64,000 bases of DNA from Leucogyrophana mollusca. Its lineage: Eukaryota; Basidiomycota; Agaricomycetes; Boletales. Below the pieces are notes generated by a model. The model saw only the letters and a program-made list of their open reading frames with translations. It was not told where the DNA came from and searched no databases. The DNA is taken from positions 124,001 to 188,000 of the forward strand of contig MU266329.1 in NCBI GenBank assembly GCA_021014945.1, read 5' to 3'. The position numbers and the translations under genes are program-made. Below are positions 11,090-22,879 of the stretch, one piece after another. Numbering within the stretch: the stretch's first letter is position 1; every line of letters starts with the position of its first letter.

Positions 11090-13915
11090 ATGGTGTCAAA
11101 GCTGAAAAAGAGATCAGCTCCAGCTTCCGAGGTGCTTTCTCTTTTGGCGCACTGACAGGGTGTTCGGTCTAACCCGTGAAAAGCAGCGCCCGTCGAAGAA
11201 GCTAAAGCTTCAATCAGGCAAGCCAACCAAAGTCAGTTCTGAGAAAAACAAAAACCGAGGCAAATCGAATGGCAAGGAGAAGGCATCCGACAAGGGCTTT
11301 ATCCCTATACCTGGTGCGGCCGCCGACGATGGTACTCAGGACAGCGACCTTTCCGATGGAGATGCTGGCCTTCTCGAAGAGTTTGGTGGTGCCGCAGAAT
11401 TCTTGAATACCCTCGATCGTAAAGGTATTTCTATGTGAGTACATTGCCCCCTTGTGAACGGTGCACATCCGACGTCCTCCCCAGAAGCAAGAAAGAGACG
11501 GAACGTTTACGTCAACTGAACAAGCCTGCTCGTAAATCCAAAGATATTGACGATCTACCATCCATAGACTCTCACGACGAGGACGAAGATTCGTGGAGTT
11601 CGGGAATTGACGAAGAAGAAGGTCCTTCCCTTTCCGAAGAGGCCAGTGATGACGAAGACGACGTCTCTGCTATCGACTCAGATTCTGATGTCGAAATGCC
11701 CTACGAAATCGCACCGCGCAGACGGCGGCCATCTTGGGAGTCAGAGGAAGACCGTGACATCCAAGGCCTCCCTATCAAAATGGCGGACGGCCGAATACAA
11801 GCTACAGGAAAGAAGGTTTCTTTCCAACCAAAAGAACGAAAAATGGCGGATGAGAGTCAAAGTGAGTCGTCGTCCGAAGACCAGCCGTCATCAGCGGCAA
11901 TACGAAGAACGGACGATGTATCGACCGGTGCTCGCTTCGGTCGACCTGCTGTCATCGATGTCATAGGAAACAAGTCACGGTCAGCCAGGATCCAAGGTGC
12001 GAAGGACCAGATTGCGAGTATATGTCAAGAAATTATGGCAGAACCCGAAAATAGTGTACGTGAGCTGATACAGACAAGGGACTCTTTGCTCAAGTAATAT
12101 GAACAGCTTGGGTTATTGCGACGTATTCATACATTTGCTCTTAAGCAAATCACCACCCCTACCCACCCTGAGCCTGTGTCCAATGACATCATGGTCCGAA
12201 AACTTGCCATCCTTTCCCAGCTAGCTGTTTACAAGGATATTATTCCCGGATACCGGATACGAGCCCTCACAGACAACGAAAAGGCGGAGAAGGTTAGCCA
12301 AATGGTGTTGCGCACCAGGGAATGGGAACAAGGTTTAGTTGTGGTATATCAGTCTTATCTACGCTTGCTCGAAGAGGAACTCAAAGGTATCGTGGAACCT
12401 TCTTCTTCCTTATTCCCATACTTAGGTCTCTTCAGCTAAGAGTGAGTTGGCCGACATCGCCCTCAAGTGCATGTGCACTCTTGCCACCGAGGTCACCCAC
12501 TTCAACTTCAGGGTCAATTTGATGACATGTATTGTAGCTCGACTGAGCAAGAAATCCTGGGATATGGTACTGTCCCATCTTTCTCTTCCATTGATACCAT
12601 CGTTAGCTCATTTCTGTCGATCCAGTCATCTGATCTTTGCCTGAACACGTTGATCGCTATCTTCCGTGAAGACCTCACCGGTATCCCGTCTCTAGAAGTC
12701 GTGCAGCTTCTCAACCGCATGATCAAAGAACGACGGTTCAACGTTCACCCGGAAGTCTTGACTTGCCTTCTACATCTCCGACTAAAGACTGAGCTCGGTG
12801 TCCGCTCATCCGAATCAAAGGCCGATAAGGGGGAACAAGGCAAGACCCATTCGCAAGCTAAAGCCGCGGCTCGTCGAGCGAAAGGAAAGCCCACCCAACT
12901 GCCTCATCTGAGCAAGAGAGCGAAAAAGGCATTCAAAGAAAATAAAGAGATAGAACGCGAAGTCCGCGAAGCGGAGGCTGAGGTTGACAAGGAAGAACGA
13001 TCGTCCACGGTGAGCAAAGCCTCTTGGAGCTCATTAGCCCGACTGACTCTCGTTCAGCACACCGAAACGTTAAAATTGGTTTTCGTCCTATATTTTCGCA
13101 TTCTCAAAAATCCTCAGTCAACACCGCTTCTCCCGGCGGCCTTGCGGGGAATATCTAAATTTGCGCATCTCGTCAACGTAGACTTCTTCAAGGATTTGAT
13201 GCTGGTCCTAAAGGATCTCATTCTTCGCGAATCGATCAATGAAAAAATCGATGAATCAGAATCGAGCCGGCATAGTGACGCCACCGATATTCAGCATCGT
13301 CTACTATGTATCGTGACCGCATTCGAGCTCCTTTCAGGGCAAGGTCTGTTGATCTCACTAATGATGCTTTCATTGTTGCTTCTGATATCATCACGTATCC
13401 CAGGCGAGGCGCTAAATATCGACCTCGGGGATTTCGTCAATCACTTATACACTATAATCTTACCGGTCAGCCAACTCCCGGAAATAGATGACTCGCCGCC
13501 ATCCGCTTTTCATTCGACCTTCCGTGCTACAAGACCGCCGTCAGTTGCAGACATGCTTTTCAGAGCATTGACTATTGTTTTCTCTCCACGATCTTCTGGA
13601 AACGCGGCTTTGGCCTGGCGATCGGCTGCCTTTGCCAAGCGTCTTCTCATCGCTTCGCTCAACTGGCCGCCGGCGACTGCTCTGCGAACTCTTGACTTCG
13701 TGGAGGGTCTGATTGCCAAGGACCCAAAACTGGAAGCCTTGTTATCGACCGAGGATCGCACCGTTGATGGGGTGTATCTCCCAGACATCGATGATCCACA
13801 ATTGTGCCATCCTTTTGGAACAACCTTTTGGGAGCTTCAGCTTCTGCGACAGAGCCATTACGATGCGCGAGTACGAGAAGCCGCACACAAACTACTCAAT
13901 TACACGAGGTCATAG
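11090..13915 (+). CDS. NOC3: Nucleolar complex protein 3 (NOC3), 60S biogenesis and DNA replication factor
   Basis: Noc3 acts in the nucleolus with Noc2 in pre-60S maturation, and in yeast also in pre-replication complexes. The start at 11090 opens a Lys-rich N-terminus. An Asp/Glu/Ser-rich acidic region follows (about 11560-11720), then the NOC3 region and the CBF-type helical domain, ending in the typical block LPDIDDPQLCHPFGTTFWEL before the stop. Introns read as: one after the first exon (about 11129-11180), 11434-11485, 12056-12106 (51 nt, which removes an apparent in-frame TAA at 12095), one near 12388-12440, one near 12565-12629 and one near 13344-13405. After splicing the protein is continuous. 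It is divergent from APC5 with a 220-bp shared promoter, and convergent with the TEA factor 215 bp away. The first intron acceptor is the least certain part. Confidence 0.94.
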
Positions 13916-14130
13916 CGATGCAAAATAGTACGTACGACGATGTACAGTGCCTTACATAGTATCTACAGTACGTGGGGAGATGAAGGGTACAAGGGTACAA
14001 AGCAATGCGAAAACAAAGATCCAGGGTGGTGTATCAAGAGTCATTAGGTGGCTGCTAGAGTCCATAGGTCCATGACTTGTTACAGCTACGTGGATGACGA
14101 AGAGTCTGTATGGCGGAGAAACGTCGAAGG

Positions 14131-15898
14131 TCATGAAAACATCGGAGGCGAGAAAGCGAATAGGTCGCGTGGAGGCGTGTGGTTGCTTGCAGGGGTGAGG
14201 GCACATGACAGTGAGGTTTGGACCGGGTGAAAGGACCGCGGTATACATTGTCCCGATGTATGCGTATAATTCGGTACACCGGAGTCGACGGGATAGTTGG
14301 GCTGGGTCGGTATTTTCTCTGACCGGCCCGCGTATTTTTGGAATCCCACAAGCTCCGCTGAAGGCATGTTTTCACATTGAACTCTGTCAAGATCGTACAC
14401 GATCACCGCTATGACTTCTTCATCGACGATGATCTTCTGCACGATGCACGTCGGTAAGGCTATTAACAACACGCAGTCAGCATGAGGACCTGGGCCCGAA
14501 CATTTTTACCGCAAAAAAAACGTACCAGCATCCAACCACCGACTGCGGCTTAAGGAGGACTCCGGCAAGGATGATGTGACCGTCTCCAGCAATTCACGGC
14601 CGGTCGGATCAACCGTCATTACCGGACAATAATTGCTCTCCCGAGAGACGCATTCGTTCCGGACAAGGACAGACGTGGAGCATCTCACACTAGCCGTCCG
14701 CTGCGCGGTATATGTAATGGATCCTTGGAATCCGTGGAGCGCAGGGGAGTATGGCGCATCTATTGTGGGCAGGTGGACTTTTATGCGTAATGCGATGGCC
14801 GGTGCCGGTTGAACCGATGGCTGGGTTGTAGAGGTAAGGGCATCCACCTTTACTGTCACTGGCTGCATTCCCTCCGCCCAAAGAGTCAAACGCAGCAACT
14901 TGACTGAGGGACACGGCACTGTTATGTCCTGTGCGTCGAAGGATAGCAGAGGAGAGAGATTGTATGAATTCGGTGAATCTCCAAAAATCGAGTGGGTGGG
15001 GGCTTCTTTCAGAAAGTTCGATGGCTGGGAGGCTGTGGCGGGATTCGACGATCTTTGGGAACGGGGGAAAAGGCCGTCCATACCCGAGGAATAATGAACA
15101 TTCGGGCAAGAAACAGACCCTGTGGGTGGAAAGGTGGAATCGAAGCTCCGATAGATAGGATCAAGGGGAGAAAGCCGCGACTGTTGTGAGCTACCGAATT
15201 GCGTAGCAGAAACAGATCGTACGCGACGGTTGTCATTATGTACTGGAGGCAGCGTCGCTTGCATCGAACCTCCCATGGGGCTTGTCTGAGGGAAGGAAGC
15301 CCTAGATGCAGATGGAGACGACGTCGATACAGAAAAGTCAGATTCCGGTGAGTATGCCTGCCCTTCTCCGAACATGACGGGGGTCAGAAGGTGGGTGTCA
15401 GAAGAGTCTTCTGACTTGACGGGAGCAAGTAAACCAGTCTCAAGGAATAGTTCCTCTCCGCCTGCAACCAGGTGGTACTCTGTCGAGAGAATTAGTACAC
15501 GTGGCGAGACGAACAAAGGATACAAACCTGGTTCTCCCTTCCACATGTTTCGTAGAACTTGAATATGGCTGGCGACTTGTTTCTTCGACCGGTCGATTCC
15601 TGACCTTTGGAGGTAATCGACCAAGAACTGGTTGCGCCAGCGGCTGCGTCCACGAGAATAGGTGGCCCATGGGGATTCCCAGTACTCTCGAAGGCCTATT
15701 GAGACCGATGGTTCTGGTTAGCTTCTGGAAAGGTATACAAGGATGAGACTGACCTTGTACAAATATTTTCTCCACCTCTTCAGGCCAAACCTCGCTTGTT
15801 CCATCTTTCAGGAGCTTTCGATGTTTCCTCTGCGGAGTAAGGCTCTTTCGACAAGAGCTGTCATTGTCGTTAGTTGTCGTGACTTTGGAGGACCTCAT
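14131..15898 (-). CDS. TEA/ATTS-domain transcription factor
   Basis: A DNA-binding regulator of the TEAD/Tec1/AbaA family. The TEA domain starts about 30 residues in: VWPEEVEKIFVQG (15800-15765), then after an intron YSRGRSRWRNQFLVDYLQRS and the recognition-helix region KKQVASHIQVLRNMWKG (15660-15540). A second intron follows (about 15530-15490). The middle is Ser/Pro-rich, as in other TEA factors. The next block (about 14880-14550), rich in beta-type hydrophobic patterns, may be a co-activator-binding fold; this is inference. A donor at about 14525 splices to a last exon that keeps the frame and begins LPTCIVQKIIVDEEVIAVIV, ending at 14131. The start at 15898 has a TATA-like box about 95 bp upstream. 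Targets cannot be read from the sequence. Confidence 0.9.
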
Positions 15899-16901
15899 GA
15901 TGTTCGTCGCGTCTGGAGGGGGAGGCAGAAGAGGTCGTAAGTGTGCTTAGTGTTGGAAAGCGGAAGGATAAACTGATGAGCGGGTGGTCTTTATATACCT
16001 AAGACCTGTACCGGCAGCGTTCACAAATGATTATGCCATGGGCACGAAATCAGCATAGCGTCGCTGCGTATAGGTGCTCGAAGGTTAAAGATCCGGAATG
16101 GCATAAGGGGCCCGCTAACTCGGATACCTCTAATTGAAATGCCCTGGCCAGATAACGAATCGAGGAACTCGATGTGGGAATATGGGTCTAATATTTCCAG
16201 TCTTCCTCTTTTAGACTGCCATTATAAGGTTCACCGCCACGGAAATGGGAAAATTTACCCGAAGAATTGGAGTCAGAGAGGCTGAGGCTCGAAAGGAAAC
16301 TGGATCAGATCTAAGCGCCTGCAATTGACAAAAGGCGTCCAACCCAACGAGATCCCACCCTGAACGTCTCTGAGATTTGGGGGGATGTCAATGAAGAAGT
16401 TCACAGAAGAACAACCATCCTGATACAGGAGTGTCCATACGCTCTCGGAGTGTCTCGAACGACCGAGCGCGACGGAGATATTCTTACCCAACTCTCGGCG
16501 TCACTGCGGCGTGAAGACTCTTTCAAAATTCCTTATTTGCGACAACAACAAGGCTTGAGACAGACAAAGGAGGCGGCGCTTGACCCATCAAACTAGGTGC
16601 GTCCCGGGAACCGGATGATACAGCATCAGATGAGATTCACCCACCCCGTCGTTAGGCCGAGCCGTTGGGCGTCCTCACCTGTCAAAGGCAAGTCTCATCC
16701 GCCGCGCTGTGGTTTTTCATCAAAGACGGAAGCAGATTTGCATGCCCACGATAAACTTCCGGCAACTGGAACCCCAAAAATCAGACCACAAGGTACACCG
16801 GAGCCGCCGGGGACTCGGCACTCCAACGCCCAAACGGAGCTACAATATTCATACCCCGAGGCGACGTCCGCCACACCAGTCCTCTAAGCGCTTCCAACGG
16901 A
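15899..16901. other. 1-kb divergent intergenic region between TEA factor and VPS23
   Basis: Holds the promoters of two divergent genes. Besides the TATA-like box at 15990-15997 I see no coding-like frame. Two GGAATG hexamers (near 16095 and just before the VPS23 start) match the core TEA site but are expected by chance at this length. Confidence 0.5.
15990..15997 (-). promoter_or_regulatory. TATA-like box of the TEA-factor gene
   Basis: Reads TATATAAA on the minus strand, about 95 bp upstream of the start codon at 15898. Position and composition fit a core promoter. Confidence 0.45.
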
Positions 16902-18815
16902 ATGAGTGCAGAATCACTGACGCAGAAATGGCTTCGACAAAATGTCAGTTCGTATCCTCAGAAGGATCGTGTTTACGTGGATATAGACGCTGCTCTTCGA
17001 AGATTTCCAACCTTGCGCCCAAAGTCTGACGTGTACAGTTCAGTGATCAGATTTCTATCACTCATCTGGCATTAACTTGGGTCGACTGCTTATACTACAG
17101 CTTATGATGATGGGCGCACACAGCTTCTTCTCTGTGTGCATGGCCTACTTCCGATATCGTTTCGTGGGGCTTCGTACAATATACCCATCGCGGTGTGGGT
17201 GACCAGGGAGTATCCCCGACACCCCCCAATCGCGTATGTTGTACCGACACAGGACATGCTGGTTAGACCCAGCAGATCTGTCGAAGTAAGTGGGCGATGC
17301 ACGATTGAGTATATACAGGACTGGGAGAGAAAGAGCGAGGTGCGTCTCAGTATAAGTGCGTAGCTAACCTGAGTCAACCCGACGTTTCTGCAAGGCTTGC
17401 AATCTATCAGCCCTACTGGAAGCAATGCAGGAGCAATTCTCCCGTGGCCCACCGCTGTATGCAAAACCAAAACCCACCGCGTCTCCGACTCCGTCATCGT
17501 CGAGACTTGCCCCCACCCCACGTGCTCCAGCTCAGCCCGCACCCGCATTCAGCACCGAACGACCAGCTTTGCCACCCAAGCCCGGCTCGGCTTCTTCACC
17601 GCCCGTGCCACCAAGACCATTGACGACATCCTCAAATCACATACCTGTTCCGGCCGCTATAACGCCTCAAACGACATATGTACGAGATCTCGACTTCATT
17701 GATTGATATTTCCACTGAAGGCTGTTATCCCGAAGAACACACTCTATAACCGGCCACCTCCCCCTCTCCCTCGCGACCGTGAGGAGGATGTGCGCCCTCC
17801 ACAGTACCAGCACCCGTTGAACTCCCAGTTCACGCCAAGCGGAACTTTCGGAGGCCCATCTTCAGGATTAGGTCGAGAGTCGCTATCACCCGCTGGTAAC
17901 TATCACATGCCATTTCCCCCTCACTCCCGGCATACGCCCTCTCTTGGCGCGGACTCTCCACCACCTATGTCTCACTCGCCACCCTCAGGTCCTTACCCCC
18001 ATAGCGGTCAAGTGCGCCAACAGAGCATGTCATCGCCACCGCCGACGGCTTTGCCCCCTCCGATCATGGCGCCTAAGCCAGCAACCCCTCCTCAAAACCT
18101 GCTGGATGAGGAATCGGGTGAGACGTCATCGTTCGTACCGGACCATCGAGCGCCCGCACCGCCTCGTCCGCCGAATCCCGAGCTGCTCCGCTTGCATACG
18201 CAAGTACACCAAAAGATAGTTTCGGAACTGGCATCTTTGTCACAAGTGATGTACTTGGATGCCGAGCGCCTTCAGGCTCAGCAAACGGACCTTCTTGCGG
18301 GGGAACCTGCTATCCGTGATGAGATGGCTCGGTTAGAAGCAGTGCGGGATGTATGTCGTAACGTCTCAGGGCGCTTGCGAAGTACCGTTGAACAAGGAGA
18401 ACGTAACGTCTCTGACCTAAGGAGAAAGGGTGATCCGGAAGTTGATGAGCTGGTGTGTTCCACGAGTATCGTCCACAACCAGTCAGTTGCTGTGACTTCC
18501 TTATGTTCCTTGGCCTCGACGGCGACCCTGACCGTCATACCCCCTTGATTTCTTCTCAGGCTCGTCAATCTCGTCGCCGAAGACAACGCTATCGAGGACA
18601 CGGTCTATCATCTCCACAGGGCACTAAACACTGGACGCATAGATCTAGAACGATTTTTGAGGGTGAGTGCGAGCTGCTTCCGTCATTGGCTAGTGCAATC
18701 TAACGCTCTGAGTCAGACCACCCGCGTGCTAGCAGAAGAGCAGTTCATGAAAAGGGCGTTGATAGAGAAGATCCAGGCCGGTATTCCAATGGGAATGTCT
18801 GTCTCGTACAGTTAG
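16902..18815 (+). CDS. VPS23: ESCRT-I subunit VPS23/TSG101
   Basis: Binds ubiquitinated cargo at endosomes and starts ESCRT-mediated sorting into multivesicular bodies. The start at 16902 opens the N-terminal UEV domain (to about 17390), with the typical segment YNIPIAVWVTREYPRHPP (about 17175-17225) and PTQDMLVRPSRSVE. A long Pro/Ser/Gln-rich linker (17400-18160) contains PPP-type motifs. A coiled-coil stalk follows (18180-18450), then the steadiness-box C-terminus beginning LVNLVAEDNAIEDTVYHLHR (about 18560-18660), which packs into the ESCRT-I core. Introns are short; clear ones lie at about 17360-17390, 17680-17735, 18452-18558 and 18664-18716. Stop at 18815. Domain order and length match fungal Vps23 orthologues. 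The first UEV intron near 17030-17105 is approximate. Confidence 0.95.
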
Positions 18816-19277
18816 TTACTTTGGGGTGGCAACCATCACGCAGCCGGGAAGTGTCTCAATGGGATCTAATGGGGTACAATGGGGTGCTCGAGAATGTAAT
18901 TGCTAAATGCGTCGCGTTCTGGCCCTAACTGTGATCGATTTGGATGACCTGAACTTTCGGCTGGTTTTGCCATTGGTCGTCACCCAGATATCCTTGAAAA
19001 GGTTCCTGACAGTGACAGCTGAACGCGGCAGTGCTTTGGTGCATCGTTTCAGTTCCGGTCACGGATCCTCTTTCAGCAGAAAGCTCCGATTGGCGGACGA
19101 CAGCTTGGCCAACAGAACCCTCCTATTTCTGAATTGTCACCAGTCTTTTATTAAGGTGCTATTGTCCAAACCAAACGAGAATCATTCATTCACACCGCAT
19201 AGATTTACAGAGCAACAAAGGCGTAGTAGCCAAGAAAAAATGGATCGAAGCCGTAAGCGTGGTACACCGTCCAAGTA
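18816..19277. other. Convergent intergenic region between VPS23 and SRC1
   Basis: Between the 3' ends of VPS23 (+) and SRC1 (-). It may hold a last SRC1 exon: a weak donor near 19325 could splice to an acceptor near 19275, giving a tail that ends around 19210. Otherwise nothing was recognised. A 127-aa plus-strand frame here (18907-19290) shows no family features. Confidence 0.4.
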
Positions 19278-22058
19278 TCACCCGACTTGACTGTCGTCTC
19301 CTTGTGCAAGTGGTATCCTCTTGCGTAAATCTGACCCTCTTCCTGCAGTTCCTACCCACCTCCACACGCGCAACTCGTCACCGCCTTGTACCTCTTCCAG
19401 ATTTGCCCTCACGTTGGCATTACCCTCAACCACACGCTCCACCTGATCCCACAGCCTTCTTCTGGCAGGTATTGAATGTTCATCCTGCAAAATGAGATCA
19501 CGAAGTTGTAAGGAAGATAAATATGGGTGCGGTGCCGTGACCGGGTCCGTGTGGTGGGCCAGTTCTTGGTTACGCAAGGTGCCGAGCGCGATTTGCACTA
19601 GCTCGCCCACGCGTTTCCCCTCGATTTGACGTTGTGTCTGTCGCCTTCTAAACAATATTGCGGCACCGACAGCGGCAATGAATGCTTGGTGATAGTGTAA
19701 GAGTTAGCTAAAGCGAGTAGAAACAAGTATTGTTCGCACCAAAAAAGGTCGCGCGCCATTGCTCCCACAAGTCTCGGGACTTCACCGTCACCTGGCAATT
19801 CCAGGTTAAATTGGGTGACTTATGTGCCAAGTATCGATTGCCTCTGTATTCGGTAGCCAATTAACACAAAATTGAGAGAACGGCTACTGGACTCACGCCA
19901 TGTCCTCCCCCAAAATGACACCACCCCACTGGATCAACTGCTGTATGGCCTCGTGAAAAGTCTCATCGAAACTTTCAAGAAGATGCGGCTGCCGGTGCAA
20001 ATATATCAGACGGGGGTGAAGAAGATCGACCAAGAACTTACTGCAGTTTTCTGCTTCATTGTTTCTCGCAATGTTTCGACCTCTAGACCCCACTTCCTGG
20101 CTTCACCTCCTTCACTATCGGCCATTGTTTGGTGACCTTCTTTTCCGCCGGCGCACACGCGTCTTCCGCGTTCCTGGCCCAGCAGTGCTTCTATCCCCTT
20201 CCCCAAAGCACCGATATGCCTCTTTCGTCTCGGATCTTCGACACAGCGCTGTGGGAAAGCTACTGATCCGAACCCCGGTAAACCATTTGCAACACTACCA
20301 ATGACTTTCCAAACCACCTCGACTGGAGCGGAAGGGACAGAGCCAAATGGCGACAGAAGACCAAGGACCGGATGTGGGCGCAGCAGGTAACCGGTATTGC
20401 ATGTCACGGTGTGTTGCGCGCAAATCGCGTACTCGGGGCAAGGGGTACACGTTGAAGGGTGTGGCAGAGGAATGAGGGCGAGCGGAGGACACGGAGCTCC
20501 ATCTTCTGCCAGTGGATCATCTGATCCCATTGACGGAAGGCGGAGAAGCGTTCGATTTTCACGGTTACATGCTTCAACCGCCGACAAGTGGTCTCGAAAC
20601 TCTTCAAGTGCATGACTCGATGTACTGCCGGCGTCACAGTATCCGATGGACGCGGATTCCATCTTGTAGTTGACCACAACACCCGAGCCGGCCAAAAAGA
20701 CAAGCAGGTATATGAAACGCAGAAAATAGGAAGCTGACGTGTGACGCGGGGGCGCTGGATTTCGACGCACGCTTGCAGCGCCATCGGCGAGGCGCTGGGA
20801 GACAATAGCAACTTGAGAGTCATCCTCATCAATGTCTATACTTCCGACCTCCTCCGGCCCAGCGCCTAGGTCGGCGTCATCGCCTGCCCCCCTGTGATCC
20901 GCTGAATTCGGTATATCATGCCGTGATTCCCAACCTGCCACTACAGGCGCTTCTGAAACTGTGGATGGGTGCTCAAAAGGGTTAAAGCGTGTCCTCCTCT
21001 CGCTTGGGGAGGAACCTCTTGGTTGACGCGGTATGTTCAAGGGAAGCTGAGGTTCGAATCTTGACTGTGGCGGCGAGCGCTGGAGGTGCTCTCGGATGAG
21101 CGGGGTTTTCGGAGGTGACGAAGACGGGGACATTTGAGGAGGTGCCGACATCGACTGGCGTGACTTTCTTGGCGCAGTACTTTTTCGCGTGGCTCTCGGA
21201 CGGACGGGAGAGTGCCGCGCAGGTGATGAGGATTCGGCACCAGACTGAAAGATGTTATTGTCTTCCCATCCACTATCTTCGGCCACCTTATGATCACATA
21301 TGAACAGTCTGGTCAACTAGAATACAATAAACGTACCGAAACTCTGCGAGACTGCGAGCCTCCTGCTTGCGACTGTGGGAGGTAGTAGTCTTGTCAGCGA
21401 TATCACTCAATGAGAAGACTATATTAACGTACCGTCTTTTTGCTTCTGCCAATTTTGCGTACAGGTTCCTCTTCTTCAGGCTCGCTTTCCTCCATCAGTG
21501 TGGATTGCGCCAATGGCGCCCGCGCTCTGACGACTCCGCCCAAATTAGGCTGTGCGGAAGAGCGCCGACGTTTTGGCTGTGATGCACAATTAGTATTAAT
21601 TGAAGCACATAGTCTCTGAGACGCACGGGATCGGGCAGTGGTGCGGGGTCTTCTTCTTCCTCTGATGGCGCCCGCGATATTCTTCTCGAGACTCTTCTAG
21701 CTGTAGTTGTCTGTGAATCCGCCACGGCTCAGTCTGAGCCAGCGATGATCTGTTATACAGTATATACCTTGGTTCCTCCGTTGATGGGCTTCCCGGTCAC
21801 ACCATCCGTGATTCCATCGTTGCTAGCAATGCTGTTCTCCTTCTTGATTCTCTCTCTCTTGAGTGGCGAGGTTTTTGATTTGATTTCACTAATGAACAGT
21901 TGGACGAGCTTAGGTTTGGTGTAAGGTGTTGGAAACGGGATGTTATGATAGCCCAAGACACCCAGAAGCTGCGAGACGGTTAGAGATGCGGGATCAAAGT
22001 CAGGTTTGAGGTAGTCGCCTAAAGATATAACTTGAGCTGTAGTGAGTGCCCTCGACAT
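19278..22058 (-). CDS. SRC1: Inner nuclear membrane protein SRC1/HEH1 (LEM-like, Man1/Src1 C-terminal domain)
   Basis: Anchors chromatin at the inner nuclear membrane and takes part in nuclear-pore and envelope quality control. The start at 22058 gives an N-terminal HeH/LEM-like helix-extension-helix (LGDYLKPDFDP ... LLGVLGYHNIPFPTPYTKPK), followed by basic, Ser/Arg/Pro-rich exons (21720-20840) likely to carry nuclear localisation signals. A first transmembrane helix (FLRFIYLLVFLAGSGVVVNY, about 20725-20665) leads into the lumenal MSC domain, with conserved cysteines in CPPLALIPLPHPSTCTPCPE (about 20500-20440). A second membrane segment (FIAAVGAAILF, about 19670-19640) and the terminal winged-helix-like segment follow, ending near VWRWVG. 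Several short introns lie between 21750 and 21310 and between 20010 and 19700. The exact C-terminus (19278, or about 19210 with one more splice) is unsure. A TCACGTGA element lies 64 bp upstream of the start. Confidence 0.9.
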
Positions 22059-22121
22059 TGTGGAGGAGCGTGTCGAACAGGCGCCAGGCGTCACAGTCAC
22101 GGAACAAGTTCGTGTATCGAG

Positions 22122-22129
22122 TCACGTGA
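22122..22129. promoter_or_regulatory. TCACGTGA E-box palindrome upstream of SRC1
   Basis: An 8-bp palindrome of the CACGTG type, 64 bp upstream of the SRC1 start codon. This class of site is bound by bHLH factors such as Cbf1 in fungi. Use in vivo is inferred. Confidence 0.4.
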
Positions 22130-22560
22130 TGTAAGGCCAGCGTTAACTTAGATAATCAAGAGCTCAAACCCGATCCGCCGTGGCCATAAATGCCACATAC
22201 TACCAGTCAATGTGTAGACACAATGCCTTGGGGTTCAGTACGACCGATCGATGGGTAAAGCAATATTTATACAGTCCGTAGTCTCATGGCTACCCATCGA
22301 AAACACCAGATGAGAGCAGTGGGTATCTTATTTGAATTAGAGCAGTGCTGCTTAGATTTTCCGGTGAGTAAACAGACTGTCTTAAATGCTCGCTCCATCT
22401 TTCTCGGCGATCATCCCATCCCGCTAAATACTGACGTCATCACCACCTAAGGTAGTGCCGGTGTGTCGTGGACGTCACGGTGAGGTTCAGTGCAGGCGGC
22501 GCGAAAAGGCCACTATCAGCAGCAAAAGGAGCTATCTTACGAGGCTTGAGTGTAGAACTA

Positions 22561-22644
22561 GATGAGAACGAAATAAAGAACTCAGTTTCGGGAACGGAAC
22601 TCTACACATGAGATATGATGTCCTCAGACGAGAATGAAATAAAG
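22561..22644. repeat. Short imperfect direct repeat
   Basis: Two 18-nt copies (22561-22578 and 22627-22644) differ at two positions and contain the shared core GAAATAAAG. They lie 66 bp apart in non-coding DNA. No mobile-element features flank them. Confidence 0.5.
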
Positions 22645-22879
22645 CTAGGTACAAGTCAGTAAAGTAGATGACGGTGGGTGGCTTGGGAGATCTATCAACG
22701 GAGAATACAATGGAGTAATCGTCGGAGCGCTGCTCCGACATTCAACCACATGCTACTCCAACAAGCTATGCGTCAATCCTATGTACTCGCTTGCGCCAAC
22801 AAGAACAGTGCAGTCCTCCTGTTTCGAGATATCACGTGGCATTTCCATCTGGTCGCGTAAACCGGCGGTACATAATATA

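Larger units (their letters stand above)
22059..22879. other. Intergenic region upstream of SRC1
   Basis: Contains the SRC1 promoter side and no recognised gene. Notable are a TGACGTCA CRE-like palindrome near 22433 and an 18-nt direct repeat (22561-22578 and 22627-22644, two mismatches). Confidence 0.45.

Noticed and set aside
12056..12106. In-frame TAA at 12095 in NOC3 suggesting a pseudogene
   Set aside because: A 51-nt intron with GTACGTGAG donor and GAACAG acceptor removes it and restores the conserved NOC3 sequence.
15899..16901. GGAATG hexamers as TEA-factor autoregulatory sites
   Set aside because: Two hexamers in 1 kb are expected by chance; no clustering or spacing pattern.
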